Translations under genes and position numbers: made by a program
From: Niveispirillum sp943370215
Lineage (GTDB): Bacteria > Pseudomonadota > Alphaproteobacteria > Azospirillales > Azospirillaceae
DNA length: 64,000 nt
Direction of reading: 5' to 3'
Assembly: GCA_943370215.1 (NCBI GenBank)
Contig: CALRQC020000001.1
Location: 1-64,000, forward strand
Part shown: positions 24,961 to 33,623 of the stretch, piece by piece
How the letters are laid out: each line of letters opens with the position of its first letter
How positions within the stretch are numbered: position 1 is the stretch's first letter
The notes under the pieces: generated by a model
The model's database searches: none
The model's input: only the letters and a program-made list of their open reading frames with translations
Told to the model about the DNA's origin: nothing

Positions 24961-26586
24961 TTACCGGCTGTGGATTTCCACGGCCAGCAGCTTGGGCGCC
25001 GGGAAATCCGGCTGGATGGTCGGCGGGGCCAGACGGACATCCAGCTTGGCCCCCGGTGAGCGGGCGAAGCGGGAGGCCGCCAACCGATCCGGCAACGGCA
25101 CCACGAAGGTGACGCGGTTGCCACCATTATGCGCGGCGTGGGCGGCATGGGCCGGACCATGGGCCGCCAGACCACCGAAGAAGGAGACGGTGCCGGCATA
25201 GTAGGGGCTGTCCGCCGCCACCGTTTTCACGTCCGCCGGGGCATTGACCAGCACGTCGAACTGACGTGGCGCGTCCATGGCGGTGGGCCGTTCAAAGGTG
25301 ATGGTGGCCAGCATCCGGCCCGCCGGCGCGGAAAGGCTGACCGTGCCGCCATCCTGTGAAGCACCCAGCAGCAGCGGGGCTGCACCTTCCGCCACCTTGG
25401 TGGCGGTGGGCACATAGGGCACCAGCTTGTCATACCGATAGCCGAAACGGGCAGCGTGGATGTAATCCCCCGCCTTGCCATTGCGCACATAATTGCCATC
25501 GGCATCGACAAAGAACAGGAACGGGTCTTTATCGAAATCGACACGATCCGCCCCCGTCGGCAAATCGGGCAGGCCATATTTCTGCTGCTTGGCCGACCAG
25601 CTTTCCCACAGACGATCCATATTGGCATGGTGCAGGAAGAAGATGGGATCAACCGGTGACAGGTTGTTGGTCATATTGCCATAAGGACCGGGCGCCCAGT
25701 TACCCGGCCCATCGAAAGCGCCACCGATGAAATTATGCACATGATTGTGCGGCTGGCCTTCCAAGAGGGAGAAGAAATCCCCCTGCTGGCTCATCGGGGC
25801 GGCATTGTGGGAGGTGGTGCGGACAGAGGTGAAGCTGGTTTCCTCGGTCGAAGAGTTGAACTGAGCCGGCGCCAGCCCATCATTCACATTATTAAAGCTA
25901 CACTCACCGGCCAATTTAGGCGGCAGGGCGCGGTTATCAATGGGGACGTAACGGGCCTTTTCCGTAATGGCGAAAGCCTGATCGCCGATACTGAACTTCT
26001 GGTTGACGGGATCCCAGCCCATCACCGCCTTCCACAGATCATCGAAACTTTCATAGCCACGCAGTTTCTGCTGCGCCAACTGATCGGCGTTAAGCGTGTT
26101 CCAGTAAGCCTGAATGGCGGGCTTCACCTCCCGCTCAAAGGTCGGCAAATCCTTGGTGTATTTGGCATAAGCCTCATTCGTCGGTGTCAGCACACCGGCG
26201 AACATGGACAAGGGCACTTCCTGCAATTCCGACCAATCCCAATAGGGGAAGGCGAATTCCGGGTTGCCGGAAAGCTTGCGCACCGTCTGTTCGAAATAAC
26301 CGACATAACCCCGGTGCCAGACATAGAACCACCAGTTGCCATGCGGACAATCCATCATATGCACGAAGGCATTGCGGAACCAGTTATGCGGGTGCGAGAG
26401 CGGCAGATCCAGCATCTTCCGCACGGCCACGGCATAGCTTTTCAGCATGTCCTGGCCCTTCTTGCTGGTGACGTTGTAACGCACCCAGCGGAACGGGTTG
26501 GGCAGTGCCGCTGCCGGCGCGCCCAGCGCCCCCAGACCGGCAATGGCGGCTGTACCGGCCAGCAGGCCACGACGTGAAACGTGCAT
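24961..26586 (-). CDS. Secreted tyrosinase / polyphenol oxidase
   Basis: The 541-residue type 3 copper enzyme has a twin-arginine signal (VSRRGLLAGTAAIAGLG). The CuA site region reads AFVHMMDCPHGNWWFYVWHRG, with three histidines and a Cys-x-His pair resembling the thioether bridge. The CuB ligands lie in QPHNHVHNFIGG and DPIFFLHHANMDRLW. The C-terminal roughly 130 residues form a separate domain, as in plant-like polyphenol oxidases. It would oxidise phenols or catechols in the periplasm or outside. The neighbouring copper genes may supply or buffer copper. The substrate is unknown. Confidence 0.92.
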   Translation of the reverse strand: MHVSRRGLLAGTAAIAGLGALGAPAAALPNPFRWVRYNVTSKKGQDMLKSYAVAVRKMLDLPLSHPHNWFRNAFVHMMDCPHGNWWFYVWHRGYVGYFEQTVRKLSGNPEFAFPYWDWSELQEVPLSMFAGVLTPTNEAYAKYTKDLPTFEREVKPAIQAYWNTLNADQLAQQKLRGYESFDDLWKAVMGWDPVNQKFSIGDQAFAITEKARYVPIDNRALPPKLAGECSFNNVNDGLAPAQFNSSTEETSFTSVRTTSHNAAPMSQQGDFFSLLEGQPHNHVHNFIGGAFDGPGNWAPGPYGNMTNNLSPVDPIFFLHHANMDRLWESWSAKQQKYGLPDLPTGADRVDFDKDPFLFFVDADGNYVRNGKAGDYIHAARFGYRYDKLVPYVPTATKVAEGAAPLLLGASQDGGTVSLSAPAGRMLATITFERPTAMDAPRQFDVLVNAPADVKTVAADSPYYAGTVSFFGGLAAHGPAHAAHAAHNGGNRVTFVVPLPDRLAASRFARSPGAKLDVRLAPPTIQPDFPAPKLLAVEIHSR

Positions 26587-26891
26587 ATCATATCCCCATC
26601 TTATCGCTTAAAGAGTGGGCAGGATATTACCGACGCGCCCATATGTCACATGTTTTCACACCCTATGGTCGATAGGATCATCTAACCTGCGCAACACTAC
26701 GCAACGCTTTTACAACCCATGTTGCGCAGCATGAAACCCCTTATGCGACGAGTCCGCCCAAGAACTTCCTTTGCTTTTTCAAGCAATTAGCCGTCATTCC
26801 ACCATCGCGGAAATGACGGTGGCGAGATGGCGCGGCTTCAAAGAGCACCATCACGTCCCCGGCAGACGCGGAAGGCGCCAACGCGCCGGCA
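26587..26891. other. Intergenic region upstream of the tyrosinase
   Basis: These roughly 300 bp carry no gene. They hold the inverted repeat at 26687..26729 and an A/T-richer stretch next to the tyrosinase start, where its promoter is expected. Confidence 0.5.
26687..26729. promoter_or_regulatory. Inverted repeat upstream of the tyrosinase
   Basis: CTGCGCAACA (26687..26696) and TGTTGCGCAG (26720..26729) are perfect reverse complements 23 bp apart, with a further GCAACGC between them. They lie about 100 bp upstream of the tyrosinase ATG, a plausible operator position. Confidence 0.4.
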
Positions 26892-27836
26892 TCAATAACG
26901 CGGGCGGGTGGCAGGCCGATAGATGTTCAACTCCTCCCCCGCGCCGCGCGGCAACCAAGGGTTCATCCGCGCCTCCGCCCCCGCCGGGAAAGGGACCAGC
27001 CTTTCATCGAGATGATCGGTCAGTTGCAGCATGGCCCGCAGCCGATAGACCAGCAGACGCACCGGTGGGCGAACAGTCCGGCGGGAACCCGGCCGGACCA
27101 CCCCGACCGGTCGGACGGGTACCGGGCGGCGGGGAGGAGCGACCGCAGGACCGCCATCGGCAACGGGATCAGACGCGGCGGCAGGGGCCGGGCTGTCAGG
27201 CACCGGATCAACCGACGGGTCCGGCACGGGATCGGGGGCCATGACCACCGGGGATGGGGTATCGACCAGCCGAGCCGGGGTGCGGCGGGGGAGCGGACGA
27301 CGGATAGGACGATGTTCCGGATCAGGCTGACATTCCTTGGCCACCAGCAGGGGGCCGCCCAGTTCCAACCGCTGGGCGGCCCAGAGGATGGCGCGGATAT
27401 TGCCGGCATTGATGGCCCGTGACAGCCCTTCCACCACAGCGTGCCGCATGGCGACAAAGCGGCTGTCGCTTTCCCGTCGCAGCATTTCCCGTTCTGCCGC
27501 GATGCGACGGCGCAGGCCGGGGGACCGCTGCATGGCCCGCCAGATGGTGCTGCGCGAGAGACCGTAATGGCGCGCCACCTCTGCCACCGTCACACCGGAA
27601 GCCAGATAATAGGCGATGCGCGCCCATTGTTCATCGGTACGGGTGCGGTTGTTCAGCCCCTCGGTGAACATGTCGTCATAGGCATATTCCACATCCTCCC
27701 CGCTGCGCCATGCCTCCTTATCCTCCGTGCCACGCCACCAGGCATCGCGCTGTTCATCCTTTGGCAAGGCGGCATGGCTGGGATCAAGCTGGGCCGGGTC
27801 CAGGGAATGGGTGCGGGGTTTGGCATCGCGCGGCAT
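26892..27836 (-). CDS. HTH protein with a proline-rich C-terminal half
   Basis: The 314-residue protein was not recognised as a whole. Residues about 65-125 hold a recombinase/terminase-small-subunit-like HTH (GVTVAEVARHYGLSRSTIWR), followed by RSPGLRRRIAAEREMLRRES. Residues about 125-165 are helical. Residues about 180-265 are a low-complexity proline/arginine/valine segment (PDPVPDPSVDPVPDSP and similar). The end is basic with YRPATRPRY. A DNA-binding role is likely. A terminase small subunit is possible but no phage gene is nearby. Confidence 0.7.
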   Translation of the reverse strand: MPRDAKPRTHSLDPAQLDPSHAALPKDEQRDAWWRGTEDKEAWRSGEDVEYAYDDMFTEGLNNRTRTDEQWARIAYYLASGVTVAEVARHYGLSRSTIWRAMQRSPGLRRRIAAEREMLRRESDSRFVAMRHAVVEGLSRAINAGNIRAILWAAQRLELGGPLLVAKECQPDPEHRPIRRPLPRRTPARLVDTPSPVVMAPDPVPDPSVDPVPDSPAPAAASDPVADGGPAVAPPRRPVPVRPVGVVRPGSRRTVRPPVRLLVYRLRAMLQLTDHLDERLVPFPAGAEARMNPWLPRGAGEELNIYRPATRPRY

Positions 27837-27960
27837 GGGAGGCTCCGGGGCAAAGGGTATCGGTTTTTATTCCTATCATGAGACAATGTGGAAAACAATA
27901 TGGGGCGGGGCCGATGGGAGCCATCACCGCCCCGCCGGGAAAGCCCGGATAGGGTTTTGC

Positions 27961-28686
27961 TCAGTGCTCCCCCCGCTCCCGGGCGTAGCTCATGGAGTAA
28001 ACAAAGCGGTCGGCGGGGTGGACGGTTTCGCTGGCCAGAAACAAATGCCCCTGGGCATCGTGATAGAGCCGCCGGGTCAACAGCGCCGCACTACCCGTTT
28101 CCGTGCCCAGCAACTGCGCCAGCAGGCTATCCAGCACGATGGCGCTGATCTGCTGGTCGATGCGGCTGGCGGCCACGCCGAAACGGGCCTCAATGGCATC
28201 GGCCACGGTGGCGGCGGCCACGATCTCCCCCGGATCGGGCGCGCAATCGCCCCGGATCAACATGCGGGTCAACCCCACCGTCTTGGCCCCATTGCCGCGC
28301 CGGCCGCGCAGTTCCCGCCATTGCGCCGGGTCCACCTGGATGGTGGCGGCCAGCCCATCGGCCGGCGCGGGGCCGTAATAGATCACGCCCAGCCGGGCGC
28401 TGCGCACATATTGCAGCAGATCCTGAAAGCCGCCCAGCGGCTGCACGAACATGGCCGGTTCCGGCGGGGCCGTCACCACCGTGCCGGCCCGCCGCTTGCG
28501 GCTGACCAGCCCTTCATCGGTCAGCAGGCGCAGCGCATCGCGCACCGTGTGGCGGGAAATGTCATAGAGCGCGCACAGCTCATGCTCGGTCGGCAGCGTA
28601 TCGCCCACCTTGTAGGTGCCATTGCCGATCTGGGCGCGCAGCATCTGGGCGATCTGCTGGTAACGCGGGGCGGCACCGCTGGGCAT
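27961..28686 (-). CDS. GntR family regulator (HutC/UTRA type)
   Basis: The 241-residue protein begins with a GntR winged HTH (YQQIAQMLRAQIGNGTYKVG, LPTEHELCALYDISRHTVRD, LTDEGLVSRKRRAGTVV). A UTRA-type effector domain follows, with VYSMSYARER near the end. HutC-type regulators sense small metabolites. No catabolic partner is adjacent, so the target is open. The gene lies between the HTH gene and a palindromic repeat element. Confidence 0.87.
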   Translation of the reverse strand: MPSGAAPRYQQIAQMLRAQIGNGTYKVGDTLPTEHELCALYDISRHTVRDALRLLTDEGLVSRKRRAGTVVTAPPEPAMFVQPLGGFQDLLQYVRSARLGVIYYGPAPADGLAATIQVDPAQWRELRGRRGNGAKTVGLTRMLIRGDCAPDPGEIVAAATVADAIEARFGVAASRIDQQISAIVLDSLLAQLLGTETGSAALLTRRLYHDAQGHLFLASETVHPADRFVYSMSYARERGEH

Positions 28687-28789
28687 GGGGTGTTCCTTTT
28701 TGGGGTCAGCGTCTTTGGAAGGGTTTATCGTTAATTTTCAATGTACTGAAATCAATATGCTCGCTCCGCTTTCCTCTCTCTCTCTCTCT

Positions 28790-28876
28790 CCCGTCACCCC
28801 GGCGCAGGCCGGGGTCCAGTTTCGTAGAGCAAGGCGCCTGTGGCCCCTGGACCCCGGCCTGCGCCGGGGTGACGGG
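28790..28876. repeat. Palindromic intergenic repeat, family I, copy A
   Basis: Two perfect 30-bp inverted arms (28790..28819 with 28847..28876) containing CACCCCGGCGCAGGCCGGGG flank a 27-nt loop. The loop reverse-complements the loop of the copy at 32651..32747 almost exactly. A (CT)n tract precedes it (28774..28790). Confidence 0.9.
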
Positions 28877-28961
28877 AGAAGGGGCGTGAAGGGGACAGAA
28901 AGTTACTTAAAGCCTGTGCCGACGCGCGGCGGCTGGATGGTGGTAAGGAAAAAGCAGCCAC

Positions 28962-29867
28962 TCACCCACCCCCCGCCATCTCCCTTAACCGCCCCGCCTC
29001 CTGCCGCAGCAACTCGATCATTTCCGTCTCCACGGGGGTCAGGGTGGCGCGGCGGCGGCGCAGCAGCACCAGCGGCGTGGTCCAGCGCCCATCCGCCAGA
29101 TCGCGCCCCACCAGACCCGGCACCCCTTCCACCATGGAATGGGGCAGAATGGCCAGCATGTCGCTGCTGCCCAGCATCTGCATCCCGAAATCGCTGGTGC
29201 TGGTGGAAATGCGCGGTTGGATGGGTTGGATTCCAGCATCAATGAAATGCTGGTCCACCCGTTCATCCAGCCCGTCCGGCAGCTTGCCGAAAATCCAGTC
29301 GGCATCGGCCAGATCGGCAATGGAACGCGCGGCTGCCAGCTTGGGGTTGCCCACCCGCCCTACCACCAGCCAGCGCTCATCACCTAAGCTGCTGGCCATG
29401 ATTTGCGGGTCGATGCCGGGGATGCCGGTGGTGACGGCCAGATCGATCTCCCCCGCCAGCAGCAGCCGCACGAAATGCGGGGCCGTGCCCGGCTCCACCT
29501 TCAGCACCAGCCGCGGGAAGCGCCGCAACAGGGCGCTGACCGCGTGCCGCCCGATGCCGGAGGCGGCAATGGGGCTGAGGCCGATGGCAAATTGCGTGGT
29601 GCTGCGCCCCAGCGCCACATCCACATCGCGGCGGAAATGCGCCACCTCCGCCAGCACAGTCTGGGCGCGGCTTAACAAGGCCTCGCCCATGCGGGTCAGC
29701 ATGATGCCCTTGGGCGTGCGTTCCAGCAACGCCACGCCCAATTCGCTTTCCAGCCGGGCGAGGCTTTTCGATAAAGCCTGCTGGCTCAGGCCCCGTTGAC
29801 GGGCTGCCAGGGTCAGGCTGCCCGTCTCCACCACGGTGAGGAAATATTCCAGATCGCGCAGTTCCAT
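28962..29867 (-). CDS. LysR family transcriptional regulator
   Basis: The 301-residue protein starts MELRDLEYFLTVVETGSLTL, with the HTH AARQRGLSQQALSKSLARLE and QRTPKGIML-type continuation (LERTPKGIMLTRMGE). The effector domain follows the usual plan. Its start lies 20 bp from the stop of the membrane-protein gene on the same strand, so the two may be cotranscribed. The target is unknown. Confidence 0.88.
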   Translation of the reverse strand: MELRDLEYFLTVVETGSLTLAARQRGLSQQALSKSLARLESELGVALLERTPKGIMLTRMGEALLSRAQTVLAEVAHFRRDVDVALGRSTTQFAIGLSPIAASGIGRHAVSALLRRFPRLVLKVEPGTAPHFVRLLLAGEIDLAVTTGIPGIDPQIMASSLGDERWLVVGRVGNPKLAAARSIADLADADWIFGKLPDGLDERVDQHFIDAGIQPIQPRISTSTSDFGMQMLGSSDMLAILPHSMVEGVPGLVGRDLADGRWTTPLVLLRRRRATLTPVETEMIELLRQEAGRLREMAGGG

Positions 29868-29886
29868 CGGGCCTGTGCCTGCAAGG

Positions 29887-30573
29887 TCAGATCGGCTTCA
29901 CCGTGCCCAGGAAGGCCATGGTGATGATGCCGGCCCAGTAGAAATAGGCAAGCTTGCGGGAAAACGCCATGGCCGAGGCCATCTTCTGTTCAATGGCGGC
30001 ATTGGGGCCGCCCGACACCAGCTTGCGGAAATCGGTCACCCAGTCCCGCATCACAAAGCGCAGGATCAGCCCGATGATCAGCAGGCCGGAGAACAGGGTC
30101 GCCTTGGCGGCGTACCAATGCGCCGTGAAGGGGCCGCCGGTGATCAGGCTGTAAATGCCGGTGATGAACAAGGCCGGGATGACGAAATACCGGATCGCCT
30201 CATCCAGCTTGGTCAGCAGGATGCCCAGATCGCTGCCGCGCTGGAAAAAGGCGGTCAGCGTCAGCGACAGCCAGCCGGCGACGAAAATCCACATGCCGAC
30301 CAGCCAGGGGCCGCCCAGCGGCTGCACACCCAGATTATTGCCCATATGCAGACCCAGCGGCAGCAGCAGGATGATGCCGGTGCGGGCCAGAATATCGATG
30401 CGGTAGGCGGTTTCCATATGGCGCAACCGCTCATCCAGCGGCAGGTCGGGCCGCGCGATATTGCGCGCCGCGTTGAACACGCCCCATTCCCCGCCCAGCC
30501 AATAGGCCATGGCGATGATGTGCAGCCAACGCAGCACCAGATGTTCATCCAAATACATACCCAGCAGTTCCAT
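29887..30573 (-). CDS. Integral membrane protein, uncharacterised
   Basis: The 228-residue protein has about six hydrophobic segments. The first helix carries VLRWLHIIAMAYWLGGEWGV and the second region RTGIILLLPLGLHMGNNLGV. Conserved-looking histidines (WLHII, GLHMG, AHWYAAK) within helices recall haem-binding or CopD/DUF2269-like membrane proteins. That link is only a pattern resemblance. It precedes a LysR gene in the same direction. Confidence 0.65.
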   Translation of the reverse strand: MELLGMYLDEHLVLRWLHIIAMAYWLGGEWGVFNAARNIARPDLPLDERLRHMETAYRIDILARTGIILLLPLGLHMGNNLGVQPLGGPWLVGMWIFVAGWLSLTLTAFFQRGSDLGILLTKLDEAIRYFVIPALFITGIYSLITGGPFTAHWYAAKATLFSGLLIIGLILRFVMRDWVTDFRKLVSGGPNAAIEQKMASAMAFSRKLAYFYWAGIITMAFLGTVKPI

Positions 30574-30970
30574 GACCCGATCCTGTTCCTGTTCAGTCTG
30601 TTCATGGGGCTTGCCGCCCCCTTTCAGTGTCTGTCTGAGAGATTTTGCTTTGTTCCCCCGTCACCTCGGCCTTCGCCGGGGTGACGGTGAAGTTGAAAGC
30701 AAAGAGACCTTTCCAGACAGACACTGAGGGGCGACCCCATTTGTCCTGACATATTCGGAACTTCTGGCTGTGCTGTCCAATCACGCTGGGGAAAATCGGC
30801 ACAAAATCCGGTTGTGAATTGACCGAACATATTCCGACACACAAACAAAATTTGTAGTGTTTGACAATTGGATGTGGAGCAAATCCCGCCATCCGGCCCT
30901 AGGCTTGCCCCATCCCAGCGATCAGCCCCGGCCCTCGACGGCCGGGGGCGCGAATAAGGAGGCTTCAAGC
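30574..30970. other. Intergenic region with nested inverted repeats
   Basis: The roughly 400-bp divergent gap holds the large inverted repeat at 30625..30726 with a short family I repeat unit nested inside it. It also holds an A/T-rich stretch (30830-30870) that probably contains the methyltransferase promoter. I see no gene. Confidence 0.5.
30625..30726. repeat. Large inverted repeat enclosing a single family I unit
   Basis: CAGTGTCTGTCTG (30625..30637) and CAGACAGACACTG (30714..30726) are perfect reverse complements. Between them lies a single hairpin unit at 30658..30687 (CCGTCACC with GGTGACGG), a short version of the family I arms. It looks like one repeat unit inserted in the loop of an older hairpin. 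Confidence 0.7.
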
Positions 30971-32221
30971 ATGGATGGTTCGGGTAACATTACCGATGCA
31001 CGCGCCCAGGCGGCGTTGGCCGCCTATGACGGCCCGCCGGATTACCGCGTGGTCGGTCAGCATGGCATCTATCCCACGCTGACCCATGATGAGATTGAAC
31101 GGTTCAATTTCCTGGCCCAGATGAACCGCTTCCTGGCTGGCAAGGTGATGCCGGGCGTGAAGACCGCTTTCGACAAGCGCGTCGCCCCCACCTTCAAGGC
31201 GGAGCACAGCCGCGATTTCAAGGATCGGCACGAGGTGCGCAAGGCCCTGGCCAAGGATCCCTATTGGCAGCTCTGGTCGGCGCTGCGCCGTTCCACCATG
31301 GAAACCCGCCAGCAGGCCGGCCGCTGGGTCACCCTGCGCCAGCGCGAAGAGCTGGCGGAACGCGCCGCCGCCCTGATCGGTGCCGATACCGACCGGCTGG
31401 TGCTGGACCCGGATCTGAAGCTGCCGCGCTATGTCGAAGCCATCGACCATCATTGTATGCCGGGCAGCTATCACACCGAATATGGTCCGGGTGATGTGGC
31501 CAATGCCGCCAATTATGATTGCGGCCTGTTCGCCACCACCGGCGGCATGTTGGGCCGCTTCAATGATGGCGGCGGTCAGGCGGTGGCCCGCTGGGTGAAG
31601 AAGAACCTGCCGGACTTCAAGCCCAAGCGCATTCTGGATATTGGCTGCGGCCTGGGCCACAATGTGCTGCCTATCGCCCAGGCCTACCCGGATGCCGAGG
31701 TGGTGGCCGTGGATGTCGGCGCGCCGATGCTGCGCTATGGTCTGGCCCGGGCGCAAAGCCTGGGGGTGAAGAATGTCACCTTCGTGCAGGCCAATGTGGA
31801 AAGCCTGCCCCAGTTTGCCGATGGCAGCTTTGACTGGGTGCAGTCCACCATGTTCCTGCATGAAACCAGCTACGCTTCCATGCAGCGCATCTTCAAGGAA
31901 AGCTATCGCCTGCTGGCACCGGGCGGCATCGTCGCCCATGTCGAACAGCCGCAATATGCCGCCACCATGCCGCTGTTCGAACAGGCCATGCGTGACTGGG
32001 ACGCGTTCTATAACGCCGAACCGTTCTGGACCAAGATGCACGAGTGCGACCTGGATGCCTGGCTGGTTGCGGCCGGCTTCCCGGCTGACAGCCTGATCCA
32101 TGGCGGCGTCACCGCCGTGGTCGATAAGAGCGTATTCCCCGACGCCGCCGAGGATGACGGTGAGGATTATGGCCGCAAGGCCGCCTGGCACGTGGTTGGT
32201 GCCCGCAAGGAGGTGAAGTGA
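30971..32221 (+). CDS. SAM-dependent methyltransferase
   Basis: The protein is 416 residues from ATG 30971, preceded by AAGGAGG. The C-terminal half is a class I methyltransferase with motif I DIGCGLGHNVLPIA (about residue 221), the acidic motif VVAVDVG, and the post-motif block GSFDWVQSTMFLHETS. The N-terminal 200 residues are an unrecognised domain with DHHCMPGSYHTEYGPGDVAN. The substrate is unknown. The stop overlaps the start of the next small gene by 1 bp, indicating a two-gene operon. Confidence 0.82.
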   Translation: MDGSGNITDARAQAALAAYDGPPDYRVVGQHGIYPTLTHDEIERFNFLAQMNRFLAGKVMPGVKTAFDKRVAPTFKAEHSRDFKDRHEVRKALAKDPYWQLWSALRRSTMETRQQAGRWVTLRQREELAERAAALIGADTDRLVLDPDLKLPRYVEAIDHHCMPGSYHTEYGPGDVANAANYDCGLFATTGGMLGRFNDGGGQAVARWVKKNLPDFKPKRILDIGCGLGHNVLPIAQAYPDAEVVAVDVGAPMLRYGLARAQSLGVKNVTFVQANVESLPQFADGSFDWVQSTMFLHETSYASMQRIFKESYRLLAPGGIVAHVEQPQYAATMPLFEQAMRDWDAFYNAEPFWTKMHECDLDAWLVAAGFPADSLIHGGVTAVVDKSVFPDAAEDDGEDYGRKAAWHVVGARKEVK

Positions 32222-32574
32222 TGTCGGTTCCGTTCGCCCTGTCCGCCGCCTCCGCCAAGCCCACCGGCAAGCGTCCGCGTTTCCTGGAAAATTGGGAAAC
32301 CGAACGGCTGTTGACCATCACCATGGCGCTGGCCACCGAATTGTCGGTGACCCGTCAGCGCCTGGATACCTTGGAGCGCCTGCTGGCCGCCAAGGGTATG
32401 GTTGCCCGCGATGAGGTGGAGACCTTCACCCCCACCAAGGCCGAAGCCGCCGAACGTGGCCTGTGGCAGCAGGAATTCCTGACCCGCATCCTGCGCGTGG
32501 TGCAGCAGGAAGCCGAGGCCATCAACGCCACCGATGACACCAGCGAGAATATCGCGGACGAGCTGGCCTCGTAA
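32221..32574 (+). CDS. Small helical protein coupled to the methyltransferase
   Basis: The protein is 117 residues from ATG 32221, with AGGAGG positioned upstream. The methyltransferase TGA and this ATG share one base. The central segment NWETERLLTITMALATELSV and TRQRLDTLERLLAAKGMV is strongly helical and likely a coiled coil. The C-terminal part is acidic (EAEAINATDDTSENIADELA). No family was recognised. Tight coupling suggests it partners or regulates the methyltransferase. Confidence 0.7.
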   Translation: MSVPFALSAASAKPTGKRPRFLENWETERLLTITMALATELSVTRQRLDTLERLLAAKGMVARDEVETFTPTKAEAAERGLWQQEFLTRILRVVQQEAEAINATDDTSENIADELAS

Positions 32575-32650
32575 GGGGTGGGCGGGGGCAGTTGCTGCTG
32601 CTCCCGCTTTCTCTGTGGTTGTCCCGTTTTCTTCACCGTCACCCCGGCTT

Positions 32651-32747
32651 TCTCTACCGTCACCCCGGCGAAGGCCGGGGTCCAGGGGCCACAGGCGCCT
32701 CGCTCTACGAACCTGGACCCCGGCCTTCGCCGGGGTGACGGTAGAGA
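32651..32747. repeat. Palindromic intergenic repeat, family I, copy C
   Basis: Perfect 36-bp inverted arms (32651..32686 with 32712..32747) with core CACCCCGGCGAAGGCCGGGG flank a 25-nt loop. A partial extra arm (CCGTCACCCCGGCTTTC) precedes it from 32637. The loop matches copy A in reverse. Confidence 0.9.
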
Positions 32748-32852
32748 GAACGGAAAAGGGGGGCGAGCACCCTCATCCGCCTTTATGAAGTCGCACCACA
32801 CCCACCCAAAGGGTCTGCTCCCGCATCACGCGGGAACAGCCCCTTTGGCGTT

Positions 32853-33623
32853 TCACGGTCGCTCCGCTGTCTGCGTCGTGGCACGGGTGCGGTTTTTGCT
32901 GGCGGGGCCGTTGCGGTCGGCCGGCAGCAGGCGGCGTTGGGCCATGGTGCGGGTCAAGCTGTTGACCTTGGCGGCATCCATTTCCGCCAGAATGGGGGCG
33001 GAACGGCGTTCCTGCATCAGATCCATCAGATCCACCAGGATTTCCGCGTCGGTTTCGTTCAACAGCCGGGCGGCATCCTTGGGCTTCATGCTTTCATAGA
33101 TGGCCACCAGCCGTTGCAGATCGGCCTTGGCCATGCTGGCGCGGCGGTCCAGCAGGCCGGTCACTTCCTTGCCGGCAGCCTCCAGCCGGGCCAATTGTTC
33201 GCGGGCCGTGGCCTCTGCGGCGGCCAGCATCTGCGCCCGCACCTCCAGTTCCGCCCGGCGTTCGGCCAGGGCCTTGCGCTCCGCCGTCAGCATGTCGGCC
33301 AGCCCCGGCTCACAGGCCGATAGGCTGGCCAGATTGGCATTGCCGGCGGTGGGCGGGCGGGCCAGCAGGTCGGTCACCCCGGCATCGGCGCTGCTGTTGG
33401 CGGAGGCAGCGGCCGAAGCCTGGGCATTGGCCGGTGCCGGGGTGGCAGCGGCCTGGGGCTTTTCCGTCACCGGATCATCGCCAAAGGCGGCCACCGACGC
33501 AGCATAAAGCGGGGCGGCCAGACCGCAGATGGTGATCATCACCGGCAGCAGGCGCGGGCGCGGCAGCTTGGCCGGCCAGCCCTTTGCCAGACCCTGGCCC
33601 AGCTTCTTGGCATCAAAGCGCAC
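32853..33623 (-). CDS. MotE-like flagellar protein (MgtE N-domain type)
   Basis: The protein is about 256 residues from GTG 33623 (VRFDAKKLGQGLAKG), which follows GGGAGACATTCC. A membrane or signal anchor (LLPVMITICGLAAPLYAASV) is followed by an alanine-rich linker and a coiled coil (ERKALAERRAELEVRAQML). A MgtE_N-like helical domain (LVAIYESMKPKDAARLLNET and LMDLMQERRSAPILAEMD) ends it. MotE is a periplasmic chaperone of the motor protein MotC in rhizobia. It is the last gene of fliL-fliM-DUF6468-like, overlapping its upstream neighbour by 11 bp. Confidence 0.8.
   Translation of the reverse strand: MRFDAKKLGQGLAKGWPAKLPRPRLLPVMITICGLAAPLYAASVAAFGDDPVTEKPQAAATPAPANAQASAAASANSSADAGVTDLLARPPTAGNANLASLSACEPGLADMLTAERKALAERRAELEVRAQMLAAAEATAREQLARLEAAGKEVTGLLDRRASMAKADLQRLVAIYESMKPKDAARLLNETDAEILVDLMDLMQERRSAPILAEMDAAKVNSLTRTMAQRRLLPADRNGPASKNRTRATTQTAERP

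Noticed and set aside
28774..28790. A (CT)n tract as a possible phase-variation site.
   Set aside because: It lies between genes, directly against a palindromic repeat, and is not in a reading frame or an evident promoter.
32637..32747. A CRISPR-like array formed by repeated CACCCCGGC units.
   Set aside because: The units are inverted arms of one palindrome, not direct repeats with unique spacers, and no cas gene is present.
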